The notes under the pieces: generated by a model
What the model saw: only the letters and a program-made list of their open reading frames with translations
Database searches by the model: none
Told to the model about the DNA's origin: nothing
In this document: one piece after another, positions 37,392-46,096 of the stretch
Layout: each line of letters begins with the position of its first letter
How positions within the stretch are numbered: position 1 is the stretch's first letter
Made by a program: the position numbers and the translations under genes
Source of the DNA: Collimonas sp. OK307
Lineage (GTDB): Bacteria; Pseudomonadota; Gammaproteobacteria; Burkholderiales; Burkholderiaceae_D
NCBI RefSeq assembly: GCF_900113705.1
Contig: NZ_FOQI01000004.1
Span: forward strand, 186,001 to 250,000
Reading direction: 5' to 3'
Length of the DNA: 64,000 nt

Positions 37392-39476
37392 TCAAACGCC
37401 GTACTCGAGAATGTGCAAGCGATCGAAAAATATGTCATATGCATACTCGAAGGTGCTGCTTATCTTGAATCCCTTTTTAAGGTACATCCGGAACGCATCA
37501 TTCTTTCCCCACACAGCAAGAACGATGCGCCTGCTGCCTTTCCGATGAGCCAGCGATTTAATTTCTTTGAACATCATGTTGAAAAGACCTCTGCCTCGAT
37601 ATCCATGCTCTACAGCCAGGCTGGGAACAAATAGATCAGAGGCATCTGTATTTTTCGAAACAAATTCATCGTAGGCATCATCCATCGCCTTCATTTCATC
37701 TCGATAATAAGAGACCGCTTTTACCCTACCGAATTCTTCCATTGTTCCTGCGGTAAAGAATCCAGCGAACTTGCGTTCGCGATCGAACATCCCATAGATA
37801 TGCGAGATATATTGATCAATATTTTGATGTCTTTGCAATTCGACAAATGGCAAATTTAATTTATTACTAAACGAGCAGTACTCAAGATAGCTGGTGGAAA
37901 ACAGCAGTTTCGCCATGCGATTTTTATACTCTTCGCCCGGCATATTTTTTGCTGGCACGAAATGAACAGAATCAATCGATCCAGGTGTGTGTGTAGCTGA
38001 AGTCAATTCGGTTTTCTCAACTCGATTCTGGCTGAAGGAAATTGGCGCGCTGAGATGATAATTGGCCCGCGCCTGGTCTCCTTTGACCTTATGCCAAAAA
38101 TCTCTTTTCTTAATTCGCTCTGAATTTTTTGCGACCAAATACGCGCCGAACAGGGAGTTCACCCGGTCCAGTTTTTCATCATGCGACAAGAATGAATAGT
38201 AGTGACAGTTATTGACTTCGGTGCGCAGCTGCGATGGATACGCCATTCTTGGAATTTCATCGAGATAAGAAACGGCTGCGATATGCTCCAGATCCAGCGC
38301 GTTATCCAGGCGCCAATTAAGCCTTTCCAAGGTATTGATGCATCGCTTGTAGCTGTAATCCTCTTCAGCAGTTAGCGGGATTTCCACATTCGTTATTGCA
38401 TCTACTACCAGGCGCATTCCATGTAAGCCACCAATAACGGTTTCTTTTTCTCCATAGTGAAGAACAGAAAAATTTTTGCTGATGTCGTCATAGCTCTGCA
38501 GCGTATGGCCTATGTTCTGTTGCCATACTCCGTATGTAACGTCATGCAACATTGACGCATATTTTTTTGATGCTGCCGGATGGCTGGTTTGCTCAAGGAA
38601 ATTTGAAGTTATTTTTTCTAAATTTTCATTCATTTTTTCGACCAGTTTTTTTAGTGATCGATTTCCTTTTTTTGAAATCAGTACTCCATTTTCATCATTG
38701 AACAGATTCATCCAGCTCACGTTGTAATGCTGTATTTTTCCAGTGCCTTCGTCCAGTTTGAAATCCATGTAATCTGGAACTTCGGGTTTCGCCAGGAAGA
38801 TCGTGGCCGACCTGTGCGGTATGATGTCAACATCAAGGTAAATTCCGCCGAATGTCTGCAATATCACCAATCTAAAAAAATCAGATAAATTGACGAAGTA
38901 TTTTTTCTTGTGCAATTCTTTGATGAGATCAGCATTCACCGCTGCAAAATCGATCATCAGATCATGCAGACAATTAACTACCAGCACATTTTTTCCGATC
39001 GAGTAACAGCCAATGGCATATCGGCCTGCACCAACCGCCGATTTGAATAGCGGATCGTCTCGCAATTGATTCTTATCCCAGACCCAAAGAATATTGGTAT
39101 AGCTAATATTCATCGTGGACTCAATTTCACCTAGAGCCTCGCCCCATTGGCGTATCGTCTCTACCGCTATTGTCGGCAAACTTCCACCCATCCAGATACG
39201 ATGTACTAATTTTTCATCGTCACTGATTAATTGAGAAGGGATTCCGACCAATGACGAAATATTTCTTGCATCAAACGCCTCGAAACGAGAAATGACGAAT
39301 TTTTGTAATTCGCACAAACGTTCTCTATAGTTTGCTTTTAATTTATTCAGCCGTGTTTCGGCATCCGACTCATTCACTTTATTGGAGATGCAATAAGACT
39401 TCCACTCCTGGCAAGCAATGAATCCGGATTTCAAATCCCTGATTTGAATTTCATATTCGATATTGAATGTCGTCAT
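37392..39476 (-). CDS. two-domain protein: TcdA/TcdB-like glycosyltransferase fused to GNAT acetyltransferase
   Basis: 694 residues from the ATG at 39476, which has GGAAAGGAAAA upstream. Residues ~85-330 carry the DXD glycosyltransferase fold of the TcdA/TcdB and Och1-like group: HRIWMGGSLP at 92, then LSDFFRLVILQTFGGIYLDV with Asp215 and Asp217. The last ~155 residues form a GNAT domain with acetyl-CoA loop HGYRGRGLF at about 624-632. The middle is unassigned. No signal peptide, so a cytoplasmic enzyme or effector. AT-rich relative to flanks, suggesting transfer. Acceptor and sugar donor unknown. Confidence 0.82.
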   Translation of the reverse strand: MTTFNIEYEIQIRDLKSGFIACQEWKSYCISNKVNESDAETRLNKLKANYRERLCELQKFVISRFEAFDARNISSLVGIPSQLISDDEKLVHRIWMGGSLPTIAVETIRQWGEALGEIESTMNISYTNILWVWDKNQLRDDPLFKSAVGAGRYAIGCYSIGKNVLVVNCLHDLMIDFAAVNADLIKELHKKKYFVNLSDFFRLVILQTFGGIYLDVDIIPHRSATIFLAKPEVPDYMDFKLDEGTGKIQHYNVSWMNLFNDENGVLISKKGNRSLKKLVEKMNENLEKITSNFLEQTSHPAASKKYASMLHDVTYGVWQQNIGHTLQSYDDISKNFSVLHYGEKETVIGGLHGMRLVVDAITNVEIPLTAEEDYSYKRCINTLERLNWRLDNALDLEHIAAVSYLDEIPRMAYPSQLRTEVNNCHYYSFLSHDEKLDRVNSLFGAYLVAKNSERIKKRDFWHKVKGDQARANYHLSAPISFSQNRVEKTELTSATHTPGSIDSVHFVPAKNMPGEEYKNRMAKLLFSTSYLEYCSFSNKLNLPFVELQRHQNIDQYISHIYGMFDRERKFAGFFTAGTMEEFGRVKAVSYYRDEMKAMDDAYDEFVSKNTDASDLFVPSLAVEHGYRGRGLFNMMFKEIKSLAHRKGSRRIVLAVWGKNDAFRMYLKKGFKISSTFEYAYDIFFDRLHILEYGV

Positions 39477-39519
39477 CTTTTCCTTTCCTCGGGACTGTTC
39501 AACGCAATCTGCAGCATCC

Positions 39520-40929
39520 TCATTGCCAGCACTTATCAAACGTACAGGCATAACCCACGATAAATTTGATATCACTACGACTTTGTTTTCCGCTGAAATT
39601 TTGTGTGACCAGGCGCCCCGGCAACAAATCAATCGTCATGTCTTTCAGCGGTCCGCCTTGAACGGCATACGAAAGACGCCCATCCAGTTCACGCATGCGG
39701 CCGGTACTGCCATCCTGATTACGCAAACCCACTGAGAGGTTGGTAGATATGCCTGCCGATAAGCCGGGAAACTGAAGGGCATCGGATAAATCGTAGTTCA
39801 GTCCCAACTTGACGACCTTTTGCCCATGCCAGACAAAATCGTCAAGCTGCCCCCAGGTCTGGATGTAATTGCGGTTGTCGCTATTTGCCCACGCGGTCAG
39901 ACGAAAATTCATTTCTCCTGAATCCGGCGCACGCGTGGTAGCGAAGCCCGCGCTCAAGGCCAACGGACCACGGGTGTAAGTAGCAGAGCTACCCAAATGC
40001 CATTCCATGGATGGGTCCGTAAACTCGGAAAGAGCAGACAGATACTTCGCACCAAACGCATAGCCAGTCACCCGCACATTTCCATTTGCAGCGTTTGCTC
40101 CGAGCGGAATTGTGGTTGCCACGGCAAGCTGCCCGTTGCGGCGGTAACCGTCTCCCTCGCCAATGCCGGCATCAACCAATGTAGATGCGGCATCCGTCGC
40201 GGCATAACGCACGCCAAGACTGTGAATGTAGTTGATCTTGTTGGCTGTACCCGCAAACGGGCCGCGATTCTGATGCCAGCCGCTGGTCATTTCGCTGTAG
40301 CGATCGTCCCACTCGTTACGAAAACGATCTGCCCAGCCGTAGCCAAACGTTAAGGCGCCAAGCTGGTATTTCGCTTGCAGGCCACGATAGGCATCTTCTA
40401 GCAAGCCGCCGGAAGTTCCCAGCGTACCGACGTCAATCGGCGTATACCCGGCCCGCAGGTACAAGCCATCGTTGCCGTTGCCATTCGTAAATTTGAGCTT
40501 GAGCGCAGCTTGTCCAATTGTTGCGTTGCTACGCTCCTGATTGTTTTCAAGATCGTGAAACAAGACCTCTGACCAACCGCGGCTTGCTCCCAGCTTGCCG
40601 CTCAGATTCGCCGTGAGGTCAAAACCTATGAGACCCCATGCGTAACCTGAGAGTGCGTCTATACCGAGCGCTACGGCAGAAACCCTGATCTGATCTTTGC
40701 CGTCACTCGTGCGGCGGTCTCGGCTATACCAGGTTGACCGAAACTTAATGTCGCTCTCGTCAAAGAAAGCCGCTCCATTTGCCGCAGATTCAATGCTGGG
40801 GGTATTGAACCGTTGCAGACCACTCATTCTGCTATCGTCAGAACTCTCCACCGGCACTTTGGCTAGGGTGAATTGGTACGACAAAAGCAACAACAAGGCT
40901 GAGCTGCCGTAACGTAATGATAATTTCAT
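39520..40929 (-). CDS. OprD-family outer membrane porin, chitoporin-like
   Basis: 469 residues with signal peptide MKLSLRYGSSALLLLLSYQF-type ending TLA. The mature protein alternates aromatic and polar residues as in an 18-strand barrel and has OprD features such as GKLGASRGWSEVLF, GYTPIDVGTLGTSGGLLEDAY and a terminal region ending KCWQ. In enterobacteria the OprD-like ChiP takes up chitooligosaccharides, which fits the downstream GlcNAc genes. GGAGGAGA precedes the ATG. First gene of the leftward cluster, 43 bp before the fusion gene. Confidence 0.85.
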   Translation of the reverse strand: MKLSLRYGSSALLLLLSYQFTLAKVPVESSDDSRMSGLQRFNTPSIESAANGAAFFDESDIKFRSTWYSRDRRTSDGKDQIRVSAVALGIDALSGYAWGLIGFDLTANLSGKLGASRGWSEVLFHDLENNQERSNATIGQAALKLKFTNGNGNDGLYLRAGYTPIDVGTLGTSGGLLEDAYRGLQAKYQLGALTFGYGWADRFRNEWDDRYSEMTSGWHQNRGPFAGTANKINYIHSLGVRYAATDAASTLVDAGIGEGDGYRRNGQLAVATTIPLGANAANGNVRVTGYAFGAKYLSALSEFTDPSMEWHLGSSATYTRGPLALSAGFATTRAPDSGEMNFRLTAWANSDNRNYIQTWGQLDDFVWHGQKVVKLGLNYDLSDALQFPGLSAGISTNLSVGLRNQDGSTGRMRELDGRLSYAVQGGPLKDMTIDLLPGRLVTQNFSGKQSRSDIKFIVGYACTFDKCWQ

Positions 40930-40967
40930 TGCGATGGGTCTCCTCCATGCAAAATTGTATAAATCTC

Positions 40968-41050
40968 ACCGTTTGGTAGCTCCAACGGTTTAACTGGTAT
41001 CTAATTGGTATTGTTAAATAAATAATAATACATTGCGAATGTGTTATCAA
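40968..41050 (-). promoter_or_regulatory. promoter and operator-like repeats of the porin-GlcNAc cluster
   Basis: On the minus strand TTGATA (41045-41050) and TATTAT (41022-41027) are spaced 17 bp, a near-consensus sigma-70 promoter. Just downstream, on the plus strand, TGGTAT occurs at 40995-41000 and 41006-41011, exactly 11 bp apart, and ACCGTT (40968-40973) mirrors AACGGT (40984-40989). The repeats cover the start region, as expected for a repressor site. No regulator gene lies in the cluster. Confidence 0.55.
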
Positions 41051-41422
41051 CGGATTGGCTAAAAGATAGGAAAATACTTAAAAAGAAGATTGTTGCTTCG
41101 GGGGCAAAATCTTGGTTTTTGGCGTAAAAATCGTTGCTGGAATAAGATGCGTAGCTCTAGGAAATGCGGCAACTTCTAGCACTTTGAAGCAATCAATCCC
41201 CCTTGCAGAACCGGCTCGGCTACGCTCGCGTCAATAGCGTGGGCGGAGTTTCGGGAGAATGAGCAGCACTACATGTCGAGTACACTGAGGCGGGAGGAAG
41301 AACATGCAGAAAGCCGATGAGCGATCTGGAGGAGAGCCAGCAACCGTGTTGCTGTTGACGGCAATAAAAACAGGGGGAATTTGTCAGCCCACTACGTAGT
41401 AGTCACGCAAAGGAAACGCACC
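41051..41422. other. intergenic region without recognised gene
   Basis: Together with the promoter region this gap is 493 bp. It contains mixed-composition sequence with no frame that has both a good start and protein-like content; a short frame at 41304 encodes about 30 residues of no known family. It may hold remnants at the junction between the GlcNAc cluster and conserved chromosome, but nothing specific is recognised. Confidence 0.4.
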
Positions 41423-41665
41423 ATGGCGCAATGCCCCGCCTGCCAGCAACAGTTTTCGTGTGGCGCCGGCCAACATGCGGATCAGCCTTGCTGGTGCAGC
41501 CTGCTGCCGCCGCTGGCCAACACCGGGCCGGCAGCCACGGAGTGCTATTGCCCGGACTGCCTGGAACGCTTGGTGCGGCAACAACAAACAGTTGGTGCCG
41601 ATCATGCACCGATCGCTAAGGCCCCGGGCAGCTACGCACTTCCTGGCCAGGAAAATCCAATCTGA
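41423..41665 (+). CDS. small cysteine-rich CWC-family protein
   Basis: 80 residues from the ATG at 41423, with AAGGAAA upstream. Two cysteine pairs in CPACQQQFSCG and the CWC motif in QPCWCSLLP, followed by CYCPDCLERL, match the Cys_rich_CWC family, probably a zinc-binding knuckle. Function unknown. Its last 50 bp overlap the 3' end of the convergent SPOR gene, so the two mRNAs are complementary there. Confidence 0.8.
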   Translation: MAQCPACQQQFSCGAGQHADQPCWCSLLPPLANTGPAATECYCPDCLERLVRQQQTVGADHAPIAKAPGSYALPGQENPI

Positions 41666-42305
41666 TCTTGTCGAACGCGATCTTGGCGTCGCCACCCAGA
41701 TCGCGCAACTGGAATGCCACTTTGCTGGAACTTGCAGTGCGCGTGCCGACCTTGGCGCCGCCCAGGCCACGCTTGGCCAGACTGGCGACTTGCTTTTGAG
41801 CGGCTTCATCGGTTTTGAATATGCCCAGTGAGATGCCATAGCGCAGCGCGCTGGAATCCTGTATCACGAAGAAGTCGCTGATCCCGAGCCGGCGTATTTC
41901 GTCAGCCTTTTTATCGGCCGCTTCCTTGCTGCCCAGCGACGGCAGGTACACCATGTGACTGGCCACTTCCTGCGTTTCGCGGCGAACAAATTTGACGTTC
42001 GGCGCGCGCTCCGCCAGCTTGCTCGAAAAACGCCGTGCTTCCGCCGCAGCGAAATTACCGATTTCGGTGCAAGCCACCACCGGTGCCGGGTCGGCCGCCG
42101 CCGTAGCTGGTGTTAGCGGTTCCGTACTGGCAACCGCAGCAGATGCGGCCTCTGCCACCGTCATTTTGATTTTATCCGCCTGTAACTGCTTGCTGATACG
42201 AGTCGGCTCCCGGCCATCGCTGTAGAGCGCGCCGAGATAGCCTTTTTGCATGGCGAACAACGTCGCATTCGCCAATATCAGCAGCCAGAAAATGATTTTC
42301 AACAT
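41616..42305 (-). CDS. SPOR-domain membrane protein
   Basis: 229 residues. One N-terminal membrane helix (1-18), an Ala/Thr-rich linker to about residue 80, and a C-terminal SPOR-like domain (HMVYLPSLGSKEAADKKADE, ISLGIFKTDEAAQ). SPOR domains bind denuded septal peptidoglycan. The order SPOR-coaX-birA is common in Burkholderiales. It starts six bases after coaX ends. The C-terminus is encoded in the stretch overlapping the CWC gene. Confidence 0.88.
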   Translation of the reverse strand: MLKIIFWLLILANATLFAMQKGYLGALYSDGREPTRISKQLQADKIKMTVAEAASAAVASTEPLTPATAAADPAPVVACTEIGNFAAAEARRFSSKLAERAPNVKFVRRETQEVASHMVYLPSLGSKEAADKKADEIRRLGISDFFVIQDSSALRYGISLGIFKTDEAAQKQVASLAKRGLGGAKVGTRTASSSKVAFQLRDLGGDAKIAFDKIRLDFPGQEVRSCPGP

Positions 42306-42311
42306 GATTTT

Positions 42312-43094
42312 TTATAGTGTTGCTGCAGCGGTTTGCAAACCGATCAATACCAGATTATCAACTGTTTCATGCGCTATGGACAGGTACGGCGCAACTAAAG
42401 CCGCAGAGCCGCCGGCCACGATACAAACTACGCGTTTGCCCGGCGATTGCTGGCTGTGCAAGGCAAACGCCCGTTCGATGGCGCCAACCTGCGCATTGAT
42501 GCAGCCGCTGATGATAGCGTCATCGGTATTATCGGCAAACAAGGTATTTACATGCACGTGATCGGTGATGTGCGGCAATTGCGCGGTGCTGCGCGCCAGC
42601 GAAGTCGCCATCAAACCCAGTCCCGGCAAGATCATGCCGCCGGTAAATACGCCGTCGGCGCTGACCGCATCAATCGTGGTGGCGGTACCGCAGGTGGCTA
42701 CAATCAAGGCTTGCTGCGGAAATAACCGTTGCGCCCCCAGCGCCGCAGCAAACCGGTCGCATCCCAATTGTGCAGGATCGCGATAGGCATTGCGCAGACC
42801 CGACAGTTGCGGCAACGAGGCAAACCAGTGAGGCTGCATGGCGCTGCCAAAAACTGTTTCCAGCAACGTCTGCAAACGCTCATGCGTACGCTCTCCAGCC
42901 ACATTGGAAACCAGAATGCGCGTCACCTTCACTGTCAGCTTGCGCCAGCGCGCGCTCAGCGTCACCAGCTCGCTATGCGTCGCCGAGCCGCTATCCAGCC
43001 ATTCGCCGGGCTGACCGCCAACGCCAACCTCAGGCAGCGCTGCAAGCGCCCATTTGATACGGGTATTGCCGACATCGATCAACAACATGGCCAT
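42312..43094 (-). CDS. coaX: type III pantothenate kinase
   Basis: 260 residues. MLLIDVGNTRIKWAL is the phosphate-binding opening, with GCDRFAAALGA and VATCGTATTIDAV downstream. It makes 4'-phosphopantothenate for CoA and is insensitive to CoA feedback. Two in-frame ATG codons lie two codons apart at the start; the first is used here. birA ends three bases upstream. Confidence 0.95.
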   Translation of the reverse strand: MAMLLIDVGNTRIKWALAALPEVGVGGQPGEWLDSGSATHSELVTLSARWRKLTVKVTRILVSNVAGERTHERLQTLLETVFGSAMQPHWFASLPQLSGLRNAYRDPAQLGCDRFAAALGAQRLFPQQALIVATCGTATTIDAVSADGVFTGGMILPGLGLMATSLARSTAQLPHITDHVHVNTLFADNTDDAIISGCINAQVGAIERAFALHSQQSPGKRVVCIVAGGSAALVAPYLSIAHETVDNLVLIGLQTAAATL

Positions 43095-43097
43095 GGT

Positions 43098-43940
43098 TCA
43101 GTCTTCCTTTGGGCGTAATGAAATATCGCCCGCCATGATGGCTATCGGGCTATCGTCAGCCTCCGTTTGCAACAACAAGCGGCCGATCTGGTCGATGCCC
43201 AGCGCCCGCCCCTCGTGCAATGTCTTGCCCTGGTCCAGGATCAGCACCTGCTGGCCGGCAAATGCATGCAGCCGATTCCAGCGTTCGACAAAAGCCGCCA
43301 GGCCCTCGTTTTCGAATTGCCGCATGTTTTGCGCCAATCCGCTCAATAATGCGCCAAGCAACAGCGCCCGATCCTGCGCTGCCGTCACCGGCAGATTGGC
43401 GGTAGGACGGCCGATTTGTTCTTGCAACTGTTCCGGCATGGCGAGATTGATGCCGATGCCGATTACGGCCCACAATTGCTGGTCAGGCGCGGTGGCGGTT
43501 TCGATCAGGATGCCGGCCAGCTTACGGCCCTTGTGCAATACGTCGTTCGGCCATTTCAATTGCACTTCAACCCCGAAATCGGCCAGGATCTCGGCAATCG
43601 CCACACCCACCGCCAACGGCAAACCTACCAATGCCTGCAACGGGGCGGCAAACGGCCAGGCCAGCGAGAAAGTCAACGCCGCCGACGGCGCCGTCAGCCA
43701 GGCACGGCCGGCGCGGCCGCGGCCGGCAGTTTGCGTCAGCGCCACCAACAAGGTCGGCGCGTTCAACGTACGGGAATCCACGCCGCCGGCGATACGCGCC
43801 AGCAGATCAGCGTTGGTAGAACCGGTTTCGGCCACTACCTCGATCCGGCATTGCTCGGCGTGATGCCCGGCAAATGCAGCAATGCGAGCGGCGGACAAAT
43901 GGCTGGTGAGCGAAGTTGGTGCAATAGATTGTGCAGTCAT
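43098..43940 (-). CDS. birA: biotin-[acetyl-CoA-carboxylase] ligase, single-domain
   Basis: 280 residues from the ATG at 43940. The catalytic core shows QTAGRGRAGRAWL for biotinyl-AMP binding and KWPNDVLHKGRKLAGILIE. No N-terminal helix-turn-helix is present, so it is a ligase without repressor function. It is divergent from the MCE operon across 222 bp, in which only promoter-type sequence is expected. Confidence 0.94.
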   Translation of the reverse strand: MTAQSIAPTSLTSHLSAARIAAFAGHHAEQCRIEVVAETGSTNADLLARIAGGVDSRTLNAPTLLVALTQTAGRGRAGRAWLTAPSAALTFSLAWPFAAPLQALVGLPLAVGVAIAEILADFGVEVQLKWPNDVLHKGRKLAGILIETATAPDQQLWAVIGIGINLAMPEQLQEQIGRPTANLPVTAAQDRALLLGALLSGLAQNMRQFENEGLAAFVERWNRLHAFAGQQVLILDQGKTLHEGRALGIDQIGRLLLQTEADDSPIAIMAGDISLRPKED

Positions 43941-44162
43941 GCCGCGCATTGTAGCGGGAGTTATAGAGAAATGCGGCTCGCCACCCATGGGATTACATGC
44001 AAAAACACAATAAAAAACAACGTGCGGGCAATCCCTATGGCATATTTCTCAGGAATCGTTACCGCGAGGCGTTAATTGACTTTCACTTATCCGATTGCGT
44101 GCCGGACTGGTTTTATCAATACTGCAATAGTGCTAATAGCAATTCTCCCTTAAACTGATGCG

Positions 44163-45287
44163 ATGCCGAATCCAGACTCCACCACTCCCGTTCTCGATAT
44201 TAAAGATGGCAGCCTGGTTGCCGCACGCGGTGACTGGCAAGTGCATGCCTTGACGCAACCGGGGGTGATCAAGACGCTGCAAGCCAAATTGAGAGCACTC
44301 TCCAGGCAAACCGGTCCGCTGCGCTGGGATCTGTCGGATATCGGCACGCTGGACCATATCGGCGCGCAATTATTGTGGAACGCCTGGGGCAAAACCCGTC
44401 CGGAACAATTGACCGTAGCACCGCAACACCGCGATTTCTTCCAGCGCCTGGCCAGCGCCGGCGCGCTGACATTGCCGCCCAAACCACCGCGTCGCCGCTT
44501 GTTCAATGCAATCTACGACATGGGCAGGGAAACCTTGAATCACGTGACCGGCTTTATTACCCTGCTGGGACAGCTGGTGCTGGATTTCCTGCGCATGCTG
44601 CAAGTGCCCCAACGCGGGCCATGGAAAGAGATTTCCGCCAATGTCTATCATGTCGGCTACCAGGCATTGGGAATTACTGCGCTGGTCGGCTTCCTGATCG
44701 GCGTCGTGCTGTCGTTTTTATCCGCGCAACAATTGCATACCTTTGGCGGCGATATCTACCTGGTGAATATTCTCGGCATGAGTATCATCCGCGAACTGGG
44801 GCCGTTGCTGGCCGCGATCCTGGTGGCCGGCCGTTCCGGTTCGGCGATCACTGCGCAACTGGGCGTGATGCGCGTCACCGAAGAACTCGATGCGATGCTG
44901 GTGATGGGCTTGCCGCATGGCTTCAGGCTGGTGTTGCCGCGGGTGCTGGCTTTGCTGGTGGCAATGCCTTTGCTGGTAATCTGGACCGATGCAATTGCAC
45001 TTCTTGGCGGGATGGTCGCAGCGCAATTGCAACTGGGTTTGTCGCCCACCTATTTCCTGCAGCAGTTGCCGAATGCGGTACCGTTACCCAATTATCTGAT
45101 CGGCCTCGGCAAAGGCGCAGTGTTCGGTGGTTTGATTGCGATGGTGGCCTGCTATTTCGGCCTGCGCATTGAACCCAACACGGAAAGCCTGGGGCATGGA
45201 ACTACCACTTCGGTAGTGACCGCGATCACTATCGTCATCGTCGCCGACGCCGTGTTTGCGATTATTTTCAGCGGCGTGGGATTCTGA
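44163..45287 (+). CDS. MlaE-family lipid ABC transporter permease with N-terminal STAS-like domain
   Basis: 374 residues. Residues ~1-110 resemble a STAS domain (LRWDLSDIGTLDHIGAQLLW), which in the classical Mla system is the separate MlaB protein. The permease part has five to six helices with QLGVMRVTEELDAMLVMGL, the MlaE signature. It forms the membrane core of an MCE-type lipid transporter. Stop and the next start overlap as TGATG. Confidence 0.92.
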   Translation: MPNPDSTTPVLDIKDGSLVAARGDWQVHALTQPGVIKTLQAKLRALSRQTGPLRWDLSDIGTLDHIGAQLLWNAWGKTRPEQLTVAPQHRDFFQRLASAGALTLPPKPPRRRLFNAIYDMGRETLNHVTGFITLLGQLVLDFLRMLQVPQRGPWKEISANVYHVGYQALGITALVGFLIGVVLSFLSAQQLHTFGGDIYLVNILGMSIIRELGPLLAAILVAGRSGSAITAQLGVMRVTEELDAMLVMGLPHGFRLVLPRVLALLVAMPLLVIWTDAIALLGGMVAAQLQLGLSPTYFLQQLPNAVPLPNYLIGLGKGAVFGGLIAMVACYFGLRIEPNTESLGHGTTTSVVTAITIVIVADAVFAIIFSGVGF

Positions 45288-46057
45288 TGGCTGAACAAAC
45301 ACCCGTCATCGAAATCGACAAGCTCTGGACCCAGTTCGGCCAGACCGTGATTCACGAGGATCTGGATCTGCGCATCAACGCAGGCGAAATCGTCGGCCTG
45401 GTGGGCGGCTCCGGCTCCGGCAAGACCACGCTGGTGCGGCAGATATTGGGGCTGAACCGGCCGACCAAGGGCAAGGTGTCCGTGTTCGGCATCGATGTCA
45501 GCCAGGCCGATGTCGATCAAATGTATAGGCTGCAAAATCGCTGGGGCATGCTGTTCCAGCAAGGCGCCTTGTTCTCGGCGCTGACGGTGCTGGACAATGT
45601 GGCGTTGCCGATGCGCGAGTTGCGCGCGCTGCCGGATCAACTGATCAAGGACGCGGCGTTGCTCAAGCTGCAGATGGCCGGAATCGGCCCTGAACATGCG
45701 CTGAAAATGCCGTCTGACCTCTCCGGCGGCATGATCAAGCGGGTGTCGCTGGCACGGGCGCTGGCGCTGGAGCCGGAATTGCTGTTCCTCGATGAACCCA
45801 CGGCCGGGCTCGATCCGGCATCGTCGGCCGCCTTTATCGAACTTATCCGGTCGCTGCACAAGGACATGCGGCTGACCGTGGTGATGATCACCCACGATCT
45901 GGAACCATTATTGGCTTTGTCCACCAAGATTGCAGTACTGGCAGACAAACATGTGATCGCCTACGACACGCCGGAGCGTGTCATGAAAGTACGCCATCCG
46001 TTTATCGAAACATTTTTTCTCACCGCTAACCGTTTCGAGCACGACACTTGCGGATGA
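45287..46057 (+). CDS. MlaF-like ABC transporter ATPase
   Basis: 256 residues with Walker A GGSGSGKTTL, signature LSGGMIKRVSLARAL, Walker B ELLFLDEPTAGLDP and a switch histidine in MITHDLE. GGM instead of GGQ in the signature is typical of MlaF. It powers the MlaE-type permease encoded just upstream with which it overlaps by one base. Confidence 0.95.
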   Translation: MAEQTPVIEIDKLWTQFGQTVIHEDLDLRINAGEIVGLVGGSGSGKTTLVRQILGLNRPTKGKVSVFGIDVSQADVDQMYRLQNRWGMLFQQGALFSALTVLDNVALPMRELRALPDQLIKDAALLKLQMAGIGPEHALKMPSDLSGGMIKRVSLARALALEPELLFLDEPTAGLDPASSAAFIELIRSLHKDMRLTVVMITHDLEPLLALSTKIAVLADKHVIAYDTPERVMKVRHPFIETFFLTANRFEHDTCG

Positions 46058-46096
46058 TATGCAAACAAGATGCAAAAAGCGTAGATAGGAAGTCTT

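Noticed and set aside
41150-41400. Possible group II intron or IS remnant before the CWC gene
   Set aside because: No reverse transcriptase, transposase or terminal repeat could be read; only general resemblance.
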